Source: Geomonas silvestris (lineage in GTDB: Bacteria; Desulfobacterota; Desulfuromonadia; Geobacterales; Geobacteraceae). Taken from it: 64,000 nucleotides of DNA. Every line of letters begins with the position of its first letter. Position 1 is the first letter of the stretch. The stretch spans positions 124,001 through 188,000 of the forward strand of contig NZ_BLXX01000010.1 of assembly GCF_014193515.1 (NCBI RefSeq), in the 5' to 3' direction. The translations under genes were made by a program, and so were the position numbers. The notes under the pieces are model-generated. The model ran no database searches. It worked only from the letters and a program-made list of their open reading frames with translations, and was not told where the DNA came from. Shown here piece after piece: positions 50,538 through 58,360 of this stretch.

Positions 50538-51431
50538 ATGATTTTCAACCGCATCCGCTACGAAGAGCCGCTCTTTCGCCCGCCCTCCGAGGCGAACAGT
50601 CTTATTTTCCAGGCCACCATCGGCTGCTCGCAGAACACCTGTCGTTTTTGCGGCATGTACAAGATGAAGACCTTCCGCATCCGCCCGGTCTCCGAGATGC
50701 TCGCCGAGATCCACTCGGTCCCCGAGTCGGTGCGCCCCCACGTGCAGCGCGTCTTCATCGCCGACGGCGACGCGCTGGTCTATCCGCAGGCCGGGCTGGT
50801 GGAACTGCTTGACGCTTTCTCGGCCACCTTTCCCCGCCTCACCCGGGTGGGCGCCTACGCCTCGCCCAACAGCCTCACCACGAAGACCGAAGAGGAACTC
50901 GCGCTCCTGCAGCAGAAGAAACTGCGCATCCTCTACTTCGGCCTGGAAAGCGGCGATGCCGACACCCTCAAGCTGGTGCGCAAGGGGTTTGAGCCCGCGC
51001 AGATGCTCGAGCTCTGCAGAAAAGCCCAAAGGGCGGGGATGAAGCTTTCGGTGACGGCTATTCTCGGCCTGGCCGGCAAGGCGCGCAGCGCGGAACACGC
51101 CAAGGCTACCGCCCAGTGGATCAACGAACTCTCGCCCGAGTACTTTTCGCTGCTCACCATGTTCCGGCGCCACAACGACGATTACTTCAAGGAAATCGAG
51201 CCGCTCAGTTACGGGGGGATCCTCGAGGAGGCGCTTTCGATGCTGCAGGAACTCAATCCGCAACGCACCATCCTGCGCTCCAACCACGTCTCCAACTTCC
51301 TGAACCTGGCGGGGAGTTACCCCAAGGACCGCGAGCGGCTCATCGAAACCGCGCAGCGGGCCCTGGCCGAAGCCCGCCGGCAGCCGAGATGGTTCAACGA
51401 GGTTCCGGATTACCAGGAGGAGTATTATTAG
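50538..51431 (+). CDS. Radical SAM protein with CX4CX2C motif
   Basis: This 297-residue radical S-adenosylmethionine enzyme has a cluster motif near residue 30 that reads CSQNTCRFC, i.e. CX4CX2C, rather than the classical CX3CX2C; this variant is typical of a COG1032-like subgroup with the following GMYKMKTFRIR. The glycine-rich SAM segment ADGDAL and the LYFGLESGD strand are present. The substrate is unknown. ATG 50538 is set by AGGAGG. It is a single gene followed directly by a heptad repeat that overlaps its stop codon. Confidence 0.85.
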   Translation: MIFNRIRYEEPLFRPPSEANSLIFQATIGCSQNTCRFCGMYKMKTFRIRPVSEMLAEIHSVPESVRPHVQRVFIADGDALVYPQAGLVELLDAFSATFPRLTRVGAYASPNSLTTKTEEELALLQQKKLRILYFGLESGDADTLKLVRKGFEPAQMLELCRKAQRAGMKLSVTAILGLAGKARSAEHAKATAQWINELSPEYFSLLTMFRRHNDDYFKEIEPLSYGGILEEALSMLQELNPQRTILRSNHVSNFLNLAGSYPKDRERLIETAQRALAEARRQPRWFNEVPDYQEEYY

Positions 51432-51479
51432 GGGCTAGGGGCTGGAGAGTGAGGACTAGAGAGTGGGGACTGGGGCGAG
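51431..51479. repeat. Array of seven degenerate 7-bp repeats
   Basis: Seven consecutive heptads run from the radical SAM stop codon: GGGGCTA, GGGGCTG, GAGAGTG, AGGACTA, GAGAGTG, GGGACTG, GGGCGAG. The consensus matches the GGGGCTA arrays at 19.7 and 41.9 kb. No facing array is seen here. Confidence 0.75.
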
Positions 51480-51532
51480 GGGCGGAGGGGGGATCCATTT
51501 CACGAAGATTTGTGGCCGAACTCAGGTTCCCC

Positions 51533-51555
51533 CCTTCGCAAAGGGGAGGACGTGA
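51533..51555. repeat. 23-bp dispersed repeat, copy 1
   Basis: This 23-bp stretch (CCTTCGCAAAGGGGAGGACG plus TGA) occurs again, exact and inverted, at 56485-56507. The two copies bracket the HTH, comEC and diguanylate cyclase genes. Confidence 0.8.
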
Positions 51556-51601
51556 CGCCAGCTGCTTTGCCTAAATTTAGGGAAGTCGCTCCCGAACAAC
51601 A

Positions 51602-51631
51602 AAAAGCCACTCCGAAACCGGAGTGGCTTTT
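51602..51631. terminator. Bidirectional terminator
   Basis: A perfect 13-bp stem AAAAGCCACTCCG/CGGAGTGGCTTTT with an AAAC loop has T-runs on both strands. It can end rightward transcripts from the radical SAM gene and leftward ones from the HTH gene. Confidence 0.88.
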
Positions 51632-51804
51632 CCGTGTTGCCAAGGGGGTGTACGACGGTCCCGCTTCTCTCCCAACCCGCCCCGTTCCGGTGCCTGCACC
51701 GAAACGGCCACCGTCCTGGCAAGGGCGTCGCTGGGCCGAGCTCTTAAACATCTGATAATAGACCGGAGAACTGCTCGGGAGCTGCATCCGGTCCGTGTGG
51801 GACG

Positions 51805-52263
51805 CTAGCGCGCCACTCCGCAGAGCTGAAGCTCCGTATCGAGCTTCTCCCGCGAAATCCCGAGCACTCGGCACGCTTTGTCCCTGTCGCTCTGGTAACG
51901 CTCCATCACCATGAGGAGCAGCGCCTTTTTGAGCGACGCCGAAAGTTTGTCCATCACACCCTGACCATTGCTGGCCGCCAACGAAGAGACCAACGGCTCC
52001 AGGTTCCTCTGGAACAGGGCGGCGCTCTCGTTCACCCCCTTGGTTTCCCGCTCCTGCAGTCTCTTCAGCTTCACGATGTTGCCGACACACTCCTCCATGT
52101 GATCCTGCACCCAGCGCAGCGTGTCCCAATGATTGTCGACCGTCATCAGGCGCAGATCGTCCCTGGTCCCCGCCGCCGCGCCCCTCCGCTTCAGCCGCAC
52201 TTCCATGATGCTATACTCGAAGGCCCCAGATTTCTCAGCAGTGCTACGATCCCGGTATGCCAT
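51805..52263 (-). CDS. Hypothetical protein with C-terminal Fis-type HTH
   Basis: This 152-residue protein has a helical, charged body. The last 40 residues (LLLMVMERYQSDRDKACRVL, then GISREKLDTELQ) resemble the Fis-family helix-turn-helix that ends NtrC-type activators, here without an AAA+ or receiver domain. A DNA-binding or nucleoid role is a reasonable guess. ATG 52263 follows AGGGGGGACATC; an internal ATG at MEVRLKRRG is an alternative. The family of the N-terminal part is not recognised. Confidence 0.65.
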   Translation of the reverse strand: MAYRDRSTAEKSGAFEYSIMEVRLKRRGAAAGTRDDLRLMTVDNHWDTLRWVQDHMEECVGNIVKLKRLQERETKGVNESAALFQRNLEPLVSSLAASNGQGVMDKLSASLKKALLLMVMERYQSDRDKACRVLGISREKLDTELQLCGVAR

Positions 52264-52580
52264 GATGTCCCCCCTTGCAGCTGCGGTTTTTCCCTTACCT
52301 GTTCAACGGTCGTACCAACTTCGCCGGAATGGGTCTCGCGTCACTAACCAGCCGAATTCACAAAGGAAAACGACTTCATTTTTGGGCGCGGACACCGGCG
52401 CCTGAGAGCCGCGGTCTGTTTCAAGCCTGCACAGGGACCTGTTCGGAAGATGGTAATCTAGGTAAAAACAAGAACTTATGGCGATGTCGATTCGTGAACA
52501 GTCCGGGAGGCGGGCTGCACACACAGCTGCCGGTGCTGCTGGACATGATATAAATTGGGGTGACTTAATGGAGGTGGATC
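52264..52580. other. Intergenic region upstream of comEC
   Basis: This 317-bp gap between divergent genes has no credible gene. A TGATATAAA extended -10 at 52546-52554, without a clear -35, is a possible comEC promoter about 27 bp before its start. Confidence 0.45.
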
Positions 52581-54956
52581 CTGGAAAGGCCGCTGCTCAT
52601 ACCGCTAACCGCGCTCATCGCCGGGCTTTTTACTGCCGATGCCACCGGCTGCCTTCCACCGTCCTGGAGCGTCGGCGCCCTCGTGGTACTGCTCATTATC
52701 TCCTCCTGCCGCACCGCAAGCCTTGGTTTCACCTGTTCCTTGGCCGCGTTTTTCTTCTGTTACGGCCAGCTCTCCCTGTCTCCGTTTTTGAACCCTCCGA
52801 AAGAAATAGCCGCCTGGAGCAGCGCCGAGCAGCACGTCGTGGAGGGGGTACTGCAGCGTCGTGCCGAGGGACTCCCCGATGGCGGGGGACGGCTGGTCCT
52901 GGGTGATCTGCTGCTGCACGAGGGGCCGGGGACGCGCCGGCTACCGGGCAGACTGCTGGTGCACCTCAAGCAGGGGAGAGTTCAGCTTGGCACCGGAGAC
53001 CGGATCCTGTTCTCCTCGAAGCTGCGCCGGCCGCGTCTATTGGGGCTCCCCGGGGAATCCGATTACCCGCGCCGGCTCGCCTACCAGGGGATATTCCTGA
53101 CCGGATTTCTGAAAGATCCCGGTGAGCTGGTACTGCTGCAGAGCGGGATCGGCTGGCGGCACGACATCGATTACCTGGCTGCCCGGTTGGGGAACTTCCT
53201 CATGGCGAGCGCGCCGCCTGCCGAGGCCGGGGTTCTCAAGGCGCTGCTCATCGGCGACACCGGCGATGTTCCCGCCGAACTCAACACCGCCTACGCACTC
53301 AGCGGCGTCAACCACATCCTCTCCATCTCCGGATTCCATGTTGGCATCGTTTTCATCTGCCTGTTTCAGCTGCTCTTTTTGCTGGCACGCCAGCTGGAGA
53401 CGCTAACCCGCCACTGCAACCTGCGGCGCACCTTGCTGCTCGTCGCCCTGCCGGCGGTCGTGTTCTATCTCTTTCTCTCGGGAACCCAGGCGGCGACCCT
53501 GCGCAGCGTGCTGATGATCGTGGCGGTCCTGCTGGCACTCTACCTGAAGCGCGAGCTCGATCCGGTGAATTGCATCGTCCTGGCCGCCTTCGCGATCCTC
53601 AGCGGCGCTCCGGAGACCATGTTCGATCTCTCCTTCCAGCTCTCCTTCCTGGCCATTTGGGGGCTCGTGGTGCTTTCCTCCGAACTTGCCGCACCCGTTC
53701 GCGGGATCAAGGGGGTACCCGGGTGGTTTCTCCTTCTTCTCGCGGCTTCGGCGGCGGCCATCCTGGCGACGCTGGTTCCGGTTGCCTACTATTTTCAGCG
53801 CGTGTCCTTTACCGGGCTCCTTGCCAATGTGGCGGTGGTGCCGCTCATGGGCTACGGGGCGGTCGTGGTCGGCTTCGCCTCGCTGCCGATCTGCCTGCTG
53901 GCTCCGGGAGCGGCCCAGCCTCTGGTGCAGCTGGCAGCAGCACTGGTGCGGGCCTCTGATTACCTGGTTGCCTACCTGGCCCGGTTGCCGGTATGGAGCG
54001 GGTACTACCCGACCCAGACGGACCTGGCGCTGTCGGTGGCGGCGCTGGGGGCTCTCACCTTGGTCCGTCCGGTCCGGTTGGCGCGGATCGTCGTCCTTTT
54101 GCCGGTGCTGGTACTGACGGCGCGCGGGGTGCCGGCGGGACGGCAGGCTGACGGGCGGCTCGAGGTGATCTTCCTGAGCGTCGGCCAAGGGGATGCTGCG
54201 CTGGTGCGTCTGCCGGACGGCAAGCGGATGTTGGTGGACGGCGGCGGGGACTACGGCGACCTCGAACTGAGGGTAGGGGAGCGACTGCTGGGGCCGGCGC
54301 TGCACGCGCTCAAGGTGGACCGGCTGGACTACCTGGTACTGTCCCATCCCCATCCCGACCACCTGCAGGGTGTCCTCTGGGCTGCCGCCTATCTCGAGGT
54401 GGGCGAGTTCTGGGAAAGCGGCATTCCCGGCACTTCGCAGGAGTACCGGAAACTGAAGTGGGTGCTGGCGAGTCGCGCGGTCCCGGTCCGCACCATCAAC
54501 GCGGCAAGTGCGCCTTTTGCCGCGGGTGGCGTCCAGGTAGAGCCGCTCTGGCCGGAGCGCAGCGTGCCGCTTACCGGGGACGAGAACGACGACTCCCTGG
54601 TGTTCAGGTTGCGTCACGGGCGAAGTTCCGTGCTCTTCACCGGGGATCTTGGTGGCCAGTCGGAGGCCGAGCTCCTGGCGAGCGGCACATCCCTCAACAC
54701 TTCGCTTTTGAAGGTGCCACACCACGGGAGCAAGTACTCCTCAAGCGCCGAGTTCCTCAAGGCGGTTGCCCCGAAATTTGCGGTGATCTCTGCGGGGTTC
54801 GGGAACAACTTCCACCTGCCGGCACCGGCCACGCTCCGGAGGCTGCAACACCGGGGAACCAGGGTGTACCGGACCGATTTGGAAGGCTCGATCCAGGCTA
54901 TCTGTCAGGCCGATGGAACTGTTATAATAGGGGCACCTTGGGGGCATTTTAATTGA
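52581..54956 (+). CDS. comEC: DNA internalization protein ComEC/Rec2, CTG start
   Basis: ComEC (791 residues) forms the inner-membrane channel for single-stranded DNA uptake. An N-terminal soluble domain (DUF4131-type, about 55-170) lies between membrane helices. The Competence domain follows with many helices (NHILSISGFHVGIVF near 255). The C-terminal metallo-beta-lactamase domain (from about 530: VGQGDAALVRLPDG, then SHPHPDH near 590, HHGSKYSS) may degrade the other strand. The start is inferred to be CTG 52581: GGAGG lies 6 bases upstream, the first helix (LLIPLTALIAGLF) is then complete, and a TAA closes the frame five codons before. The first canonical codon, GTG 52683, would delete that helix. 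Confidence 0.87.
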   Translation: MERPLLIPLTALIAGLFTADATGCLPPSWSVGALVVLLIISSCRTASLGFTCSLAAFFFCYGQLSLSPFLNPPKEIAAWSSAEQHVVEGVLQRRAEGLPDGGGRLVLGDLLLHEGPGTRRLPGRLLVHLKQGRVQLGTGDRILFSSKLRRPRLLGLPGESDYPRRLAYQGIFLTGFLKDPGELVLLQSGIGWRHDIDYLAARLGNFLMASAPPAEAGVLKALLIGDTGDVPAELNTAYALSGVNHILSISGFHVGIVFICLFQLLFLLARQLETLTRHCNLRRTLLLVALPAVVFYLFLSGTQAATLRSVLMIVAVLLALYLKRELDPVNCIVLAAFAILSGAPETMFDLSFQLSFLAIWGLVVLSSELAAPVRGIKGVPGWFLLLLAASAAAILATLVPVAYYFQRVSFTGLLANVAVVPLMGYGAVVVGFASLPICLLAPGAAQPLVQLAAALVRASDYLVAYLARLPVWSGYYPTQTDLALSVAALGALTLVRPVRLARIVVLLPVLVLTARGVPAGRQADGRLEVIFLSVGQGDAALVRLPDGKRMLVDGGGDYGDLELRVGERLLGPALHALKVDRLDYLVLSHPHPDHLQGVLWAAAYLEVGEFWESGIPGTSQEYRKLKWVLASRAVPVRTINAASAPFAAGGVQVEPLWPERSVPLTGDENDDSLVFRLRHGRSSVLFTGDLGGQSEAELLASGTSLNTSLLKVPHHGSKYSSSAEFLKAVAPKFAVISAGFGNNFHLPAPATLRRLQHRGTRVYRTDLEGSIQAICQADGTVIIGAPWGHFN

Positions 54957-55026
54957 CACTTCAAAGATGTATCTGCTAGTTTAGGCTGGAATTGGTCTAT
55001 CTTTGTGTCAGTAGGAGAGCCGCTTC

Positions 55027-56409
55027 ATGGAACGGATACTCATAGTCGAGGACGACAGCTTCTTCCGTGAGGTCTTCACCGACCTGCTCCAAGAAGACGG
55101 TTACAGTGTCGATGTTGCCGCCTCCGGCGAAGAAGCGCTCGATTTGATATCGAATCGCGAATATCAGTTGGTGGTGACCGACCTGGTCATGCGCGATGTG
55201 AGCGGCCTCGACATCCTTTCGGCGGTAAAAAGGCTCGACCCTGCTGTCGACGTCATCATGGTGACCGGCCACGCCAATGTGGAGACGGCGATCTTCGCCC
55301 TGAAAAACGGCGCCACCGATTACCTGGTGAAACCGATCAACCACGACGAGTTCCGGCACATCGTGGCGCAGTGCATGGACCAGCGGCGTCTGCTGGACGA
55401 GAACCTGGAGCTCAAGGGACTTTTACACCTGTTCCAGGTGAGCCAGACCATCGCCAACTGCCTGGAACTCGACCGCATCTACCAGCTCCTCATGGACGCG
55501 CTCTCCAAGGAAGTGGGGGTGACCCGCGGCCTCGGCTACTTCAGCGACAGCGGCAACCTCGTGCTTCACGAAGTGAAAGGGATCGACCCGGAGCACGCCT
55601 CGCTGCTCGGCCAAGCCGTGATCTCCGAGTGCGAGCTGATGGACGATGGCGGAGCGCTCGTTACCCTCAAGGATTTTCTCCCCGACGACGCCGAATACGG
55701 TGCAGGTGTCACCGAGGCTATGTGCCTCTACATCCGGCACAAGTCGACGCTCCAGGGGGTGGTCGTGCTGGTTAACGACCCCGGACAGCCGCTCCCCCGC
55801 CCGGTTAACCGCAAGAACCTCAGTTTCCTCCTGGATCAGGCCTCGCTTGCCCTCGATAACGCCGCCCGCTACAACTTCGCCAAGGATCTCCTCTACATCG
55901 ACGAGCTGACCGGCCTGTACAACTACCGCTACCTCGACGTGGTGCTCGAGCGCGAGCTGAAGCGTTGCGAGCGCTACGGATCGAACCTCTCGGTCCTCTT
56001 CCTCGACATCGACCTCTTCAAGATGGTGAACGACAACTTCGGGCACCTGATCGGCAGCCGCGTGTTGCGCGAGGTCGGCTCCCTGCTCAGGAAAGGGGTG
56101 CGTGACGTCGACGCGGTGATCCGCTACGGCGGCGACGAGTACACCATCGTCCTGGTGGAAACCGGGGTCGAGGGTGCAACCGTGGTAGCCGAGCGTATCC
56201 GGCGCACCATCGAGCAGCACACCTTCAGCCGCGCCGACGGCCTGGCCATCAAGCTCACCGTGAGCCTCGGCTACGCCTGCGCCCCTGCCGACTGCAACAC
56301 CAAGGGCGAGCTTCTCGAGATGGCCGACCAGGCCATGTACCGCGGCAAGGCCGGCGGCAAGAACATGGCCTTCCACGCCCTCCCCGCCACCCCGCCGCCG
56401 GCCGGGTAA
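55027..56409 (+). CDS. Response regulator diguanylate cyclase (receiver-GAF-GGDEF)
   Basis: This 460-residue cytoplasmic enzyme makes c-di-GMP from two GTP. The receiver (1-120) has VEDDS, the acceptor in VVTDL (near 52) and KP. Residues about 140-285 form a GAF-like domain (SQTIANCLELDRIYQLLMDA, then DQASLALDNA). The GGDEF domain (about 290-455) has the active site RYGGDEY at 368-372. An intact RxxD inhibitory site (RDVD) lies five residues before it, so product feedback is expected. Phosphorylation of the receiver probably activates it. It follows comEC by 70 bp. Its cognate kinase is not in the window. Confidence 0.92.
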   Translation: MERILIVEDDSFFREVFTDLLQEDGYSVDVAASGEEALDLISNREYQLVVTDLVMRDVSGLDILSAVKRLDPAVDVIMVTGHANVETAIFALKNGATDYLVKPINHDEFRHIVAQCMDQRRLLDENLELKGLLHLFQVSQTIANCLELDRIYQLLMDALSKEVGVTRGLGYFSDSGNLVLHEVKGIDPEHASLLGQAVISECELMDDGGALVTLKDFLPDDAEYGAGVTEAMCLYIRHKSTLQGVVVLVNDPGQPLPRPVNRKNLSFLLDQASLALDNAARYNFAKDLLYIDELTGLYNYRYLDVVLERELKRCERYGSNLSVLFLDIDLFKMVNDNFGHLIGSRVLREVGSLLRKGVRDVDAVIRYGGDEYTIVLVETGVEGATVVAERIRRTIEQHTFSRADGLAIKLTVSLGYACAPADCNTKGELLEMADQAMYRGKAGGKNMAFHALPATPPPAG

Positions 56410-56907
56410 CGCTTCCTCGCCGCCTTGGCTGTCGCCCCTTTTTCCCAGGTAAAGACGTTCGTGTTCACGCAGCGGCAGGTGGCCTCACGTCCTCCCCTTT
56501 GCGAAGGAAAGACAGAGGGGATTTAGCCCAGGCAGCCACCGCGCCGATGTTTGCCGCAACGCTAAATCCCCCTTCGCACAGGGGGACTTTCTGCCTGCCC
56601 TGTCGATACAACCTGCCCCTTTTTCCCATGGTAACTGCGACCGGTATTCCCCCTACGGACCCTCCAACGCCCCGAGCTCTCGTTCTTTCAGCTACCTGCA
56701 AAACCTTCCGTTCACGGAGACTTTTTTATGGTCGTACCGGGGAGAAAATGCTATCCTCTGCGCTTGCTCTTAGGCTGTAAAATTTTGCTATCTGCGGTCG
56801 CCAGCTTGCTTCCTCATCAAGGAGAGCGGCCGATGTAACGCTGGCAACACTGCTACTATTCCAGCCGTTTTGAGGCTGACACTGATTGTGCAAGGAGAGC
56901 GTGACTC
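56410..56907. other. Intergenic region between the diguanylate cyclase and hisS
   Basis: This 498-bp gap holds an inverted-repeat element at 56485-56590. A possible extended -10 for hisS (TGCTATCCT at 56749-56757, no good -35) lies about 150 bp before the start. I see no T-box features and no gene. Confidence 0.5.
56485..56590. repeat. Inverted-repeat element with 23-bp dispersed copy
   Basis: The segment begins with the inverted copy of the 23-bp sequence at 51533-51555. GGGGATTTAGC (56517-56527) faces GCTAAATCCCC (56561-56571), a perfect 11-bp arm, and the flanks (CCCCTTTGCGAAGG and CCTTCGCACAGGGGG) are also roughly complementary. The structure resembles a small non-autonomous palindromic element; no gene is inside. 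Confidence 0.7.
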
Positions 56908-58155
56908 GTGGCTATCAACGGAATCAAAGGCTTTAACGACATCCTTCCCGGCGACGTAGAGAAATGGCAGCACATCGAGGCGACGGCGCGCCGGGTCTTC
57001 GAACTCTACGGCTTCTCCGAGATCCGCACCCCCATCCTGGAAAAGACCGAGCTCTTCTGCCGTTCCATCGGTGATGCCACCGACATCGTCGAGAAAGAGA
57101 TGTACTCCTTCGTGGACAAGGGGGAGAACAAGGTCACCATGCGTCCGGAGGGGACCGCGGCGGTGATGCGCGCGTTCATCGAGCACAAGATGCAGGCGCT
57201 CGACCCGGTGGCCAGGCTCTACTACATGGGGCCCATGTTCCGCTACGAGCGTCCCCAGAAGGGGCGTTACCGCCAGTTTCACCAGATCGGCGCCGAGGTG
57301 ACCGGGGTGAGCGCCCCGACCGTCGATGCGCAGGTCCTCACCATGCTGACCCACTTCTTCGCGGAGTTGGGCCTCGACGAGCCGTCGCTGCAGATCAACT
57401 CGCTTGGTTGCCCGAAGTGTCGCCCGGTGTACCGCGAGGCGCTGAAGAGCTTCCTCTTGAGCAAGATCGAGCTCTTGTGCGAGGACTGCAACCGCCGCTA
57501 CGAGACGAACCCGCTGCGCGCCCTCGACTGCAAGTCCCCCGGCTGCCAGGAGGCGACCAAGGGAGCCCCGGCGATGCTGGAGTACCTCTGCCCCGAGTGT
57601 GCCGAGCACTTCGAGGCCACCAAGAAGTACCTCGAACTGGTGGGGACCACGTACCAGATCAACGAGCGCATGGTGCGCGGGCTCGACTACTACACCCGCA
57701 CCACCTTCGAGCTCGTGACCGGGCTTCTGGGCTCGCAGAGCGCAGTCGCCGCCGGCGGGCGCTACGACGGCCTGATCAGCGACCTGGGCGGTCCGGCACT
57801 CCCCGGCATCGGTTTCGCGATCGGCGTCGAGCGCGTGGCGCTCCTCTTGGCCGAGAAGGATTTCTCGCGTCGTCCCGACCTCTTCATCGCGGCGTTGGGT
57901 GACGAGGCGCACGCCGAGGCCTTCAAGATCATGAGCGCGCTGCAGCGGCTGGGAGCGGCGGTGGAGATAGACTACGAAGGGAAGAGCCTGAAGAGCCAGA
58001 TGCGGCGTGCCGACAAGTTCAAGTCGCGTTTCACCCTCATCATCGGCGGCGACGAGCTCGCCCGCGGCACGGCCCCGCTCAAGGACATGGACGGCGGCAC
58101 CCAGAGCGATGTGGCTCTCAACGCCGACGCCATCGTGAAGGTCATTAAAGGCTAA
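56908..58155 (+). CDS. hisS: Histidine--tRNA ligase
   Basis: HisRS (415 residues) is a class II synthetase. Motif 1 lies near FELYGFSEIRTPIL, motif 2 in MFRYERPQKGRYRQFHQ, the histidine-specific RGLDYYTRTTFE near residue 254 and motif 3 in GIGFAIGVERV. The GTG start at 56908 follows AAGGAGAGCGTGACTC; a GTG nine bases earlier is out of frame. A CxxC-containing loop (CPKC..CEDC..CPEC) in the middle is a zinc-like insertion seen in some bacterial HisRS. Confidence 0.96.
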   Translation: MAINGIKGFNDILPGDVEKWQHIEATARRVFELYGFSEIRTPILEKTELFCRSIGDATDIVEKEMYSFVDKGENKVTMRPEGTAAVMRAFIEHKMQALDPVARLYYMGPMFRYERPQKGRYRQFHQIGAEVTGVSAPTVDAQVLTMLTHFFAELGLDEPSLQINSLGCPKCRPVYREALKSFLLSKIELLCEDCNRRYETNPLRALDCKSPGCQEATKGAPAMLEYLCPECAEHFEATKKYLELVGTTYQINERMVRGLDYYTRTTFELVTGLLGSQSAVAAGGRYDGLISDLGGPALPGIGFAIGVERVALLLAEKDFSRRPDLFIAALGDEAHAEAFKIMSALQRLGAAVEIDYEGKSLKSQMRRADKFKSRFTLIIGGDELARGTAPLKDMDGGTQSDVALNADAIVKVIKG

Positions 58156-58170
58156 CCCCCAAAGCGTGGA

Positions 58171-58299
58171 CGCGGATCAGGCGGAAACCGCACGGGGCTC
58201 TGCGGATACACCAAAACGATCAGCCTGCGAGCATGCGCAGCACGCATATAAAAGGTGAACCTGTTTTTTCCGGTTCGCCTCTCATCCGCACAATCCGCG
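58171..58299. repeat. Inverted repeat between hisS and dnaE
   Basis: CGCGGATCAGGCGGA (58171-58185) faces TCCGCACAATCCGCG (58285-58299), 12 of 15 positions complementary. Inside it, AGGTGAACC and GGTTCGCCT form a second stem. The GCGGAT units are reminiscent of the heptad elements. Confidence 0.6.
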
Positions 58300-58360
58300 T
58301 GCAAAGCCTTCGACGTAGATTTGCCTTTTTTGCCGTTGTTTTTTTGTTTAGAGGGACTTA

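Larger units (their letters stand above)
51432..51804. other. Intergenic region between convergent genes
   Basis: This 373-bp gap holds the heptad array, a 23-bp sequence (51533-51555) that recurs inverted at 56485-56507, and a bidirectional terminator. No credible gene. Confidence 0.6.
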
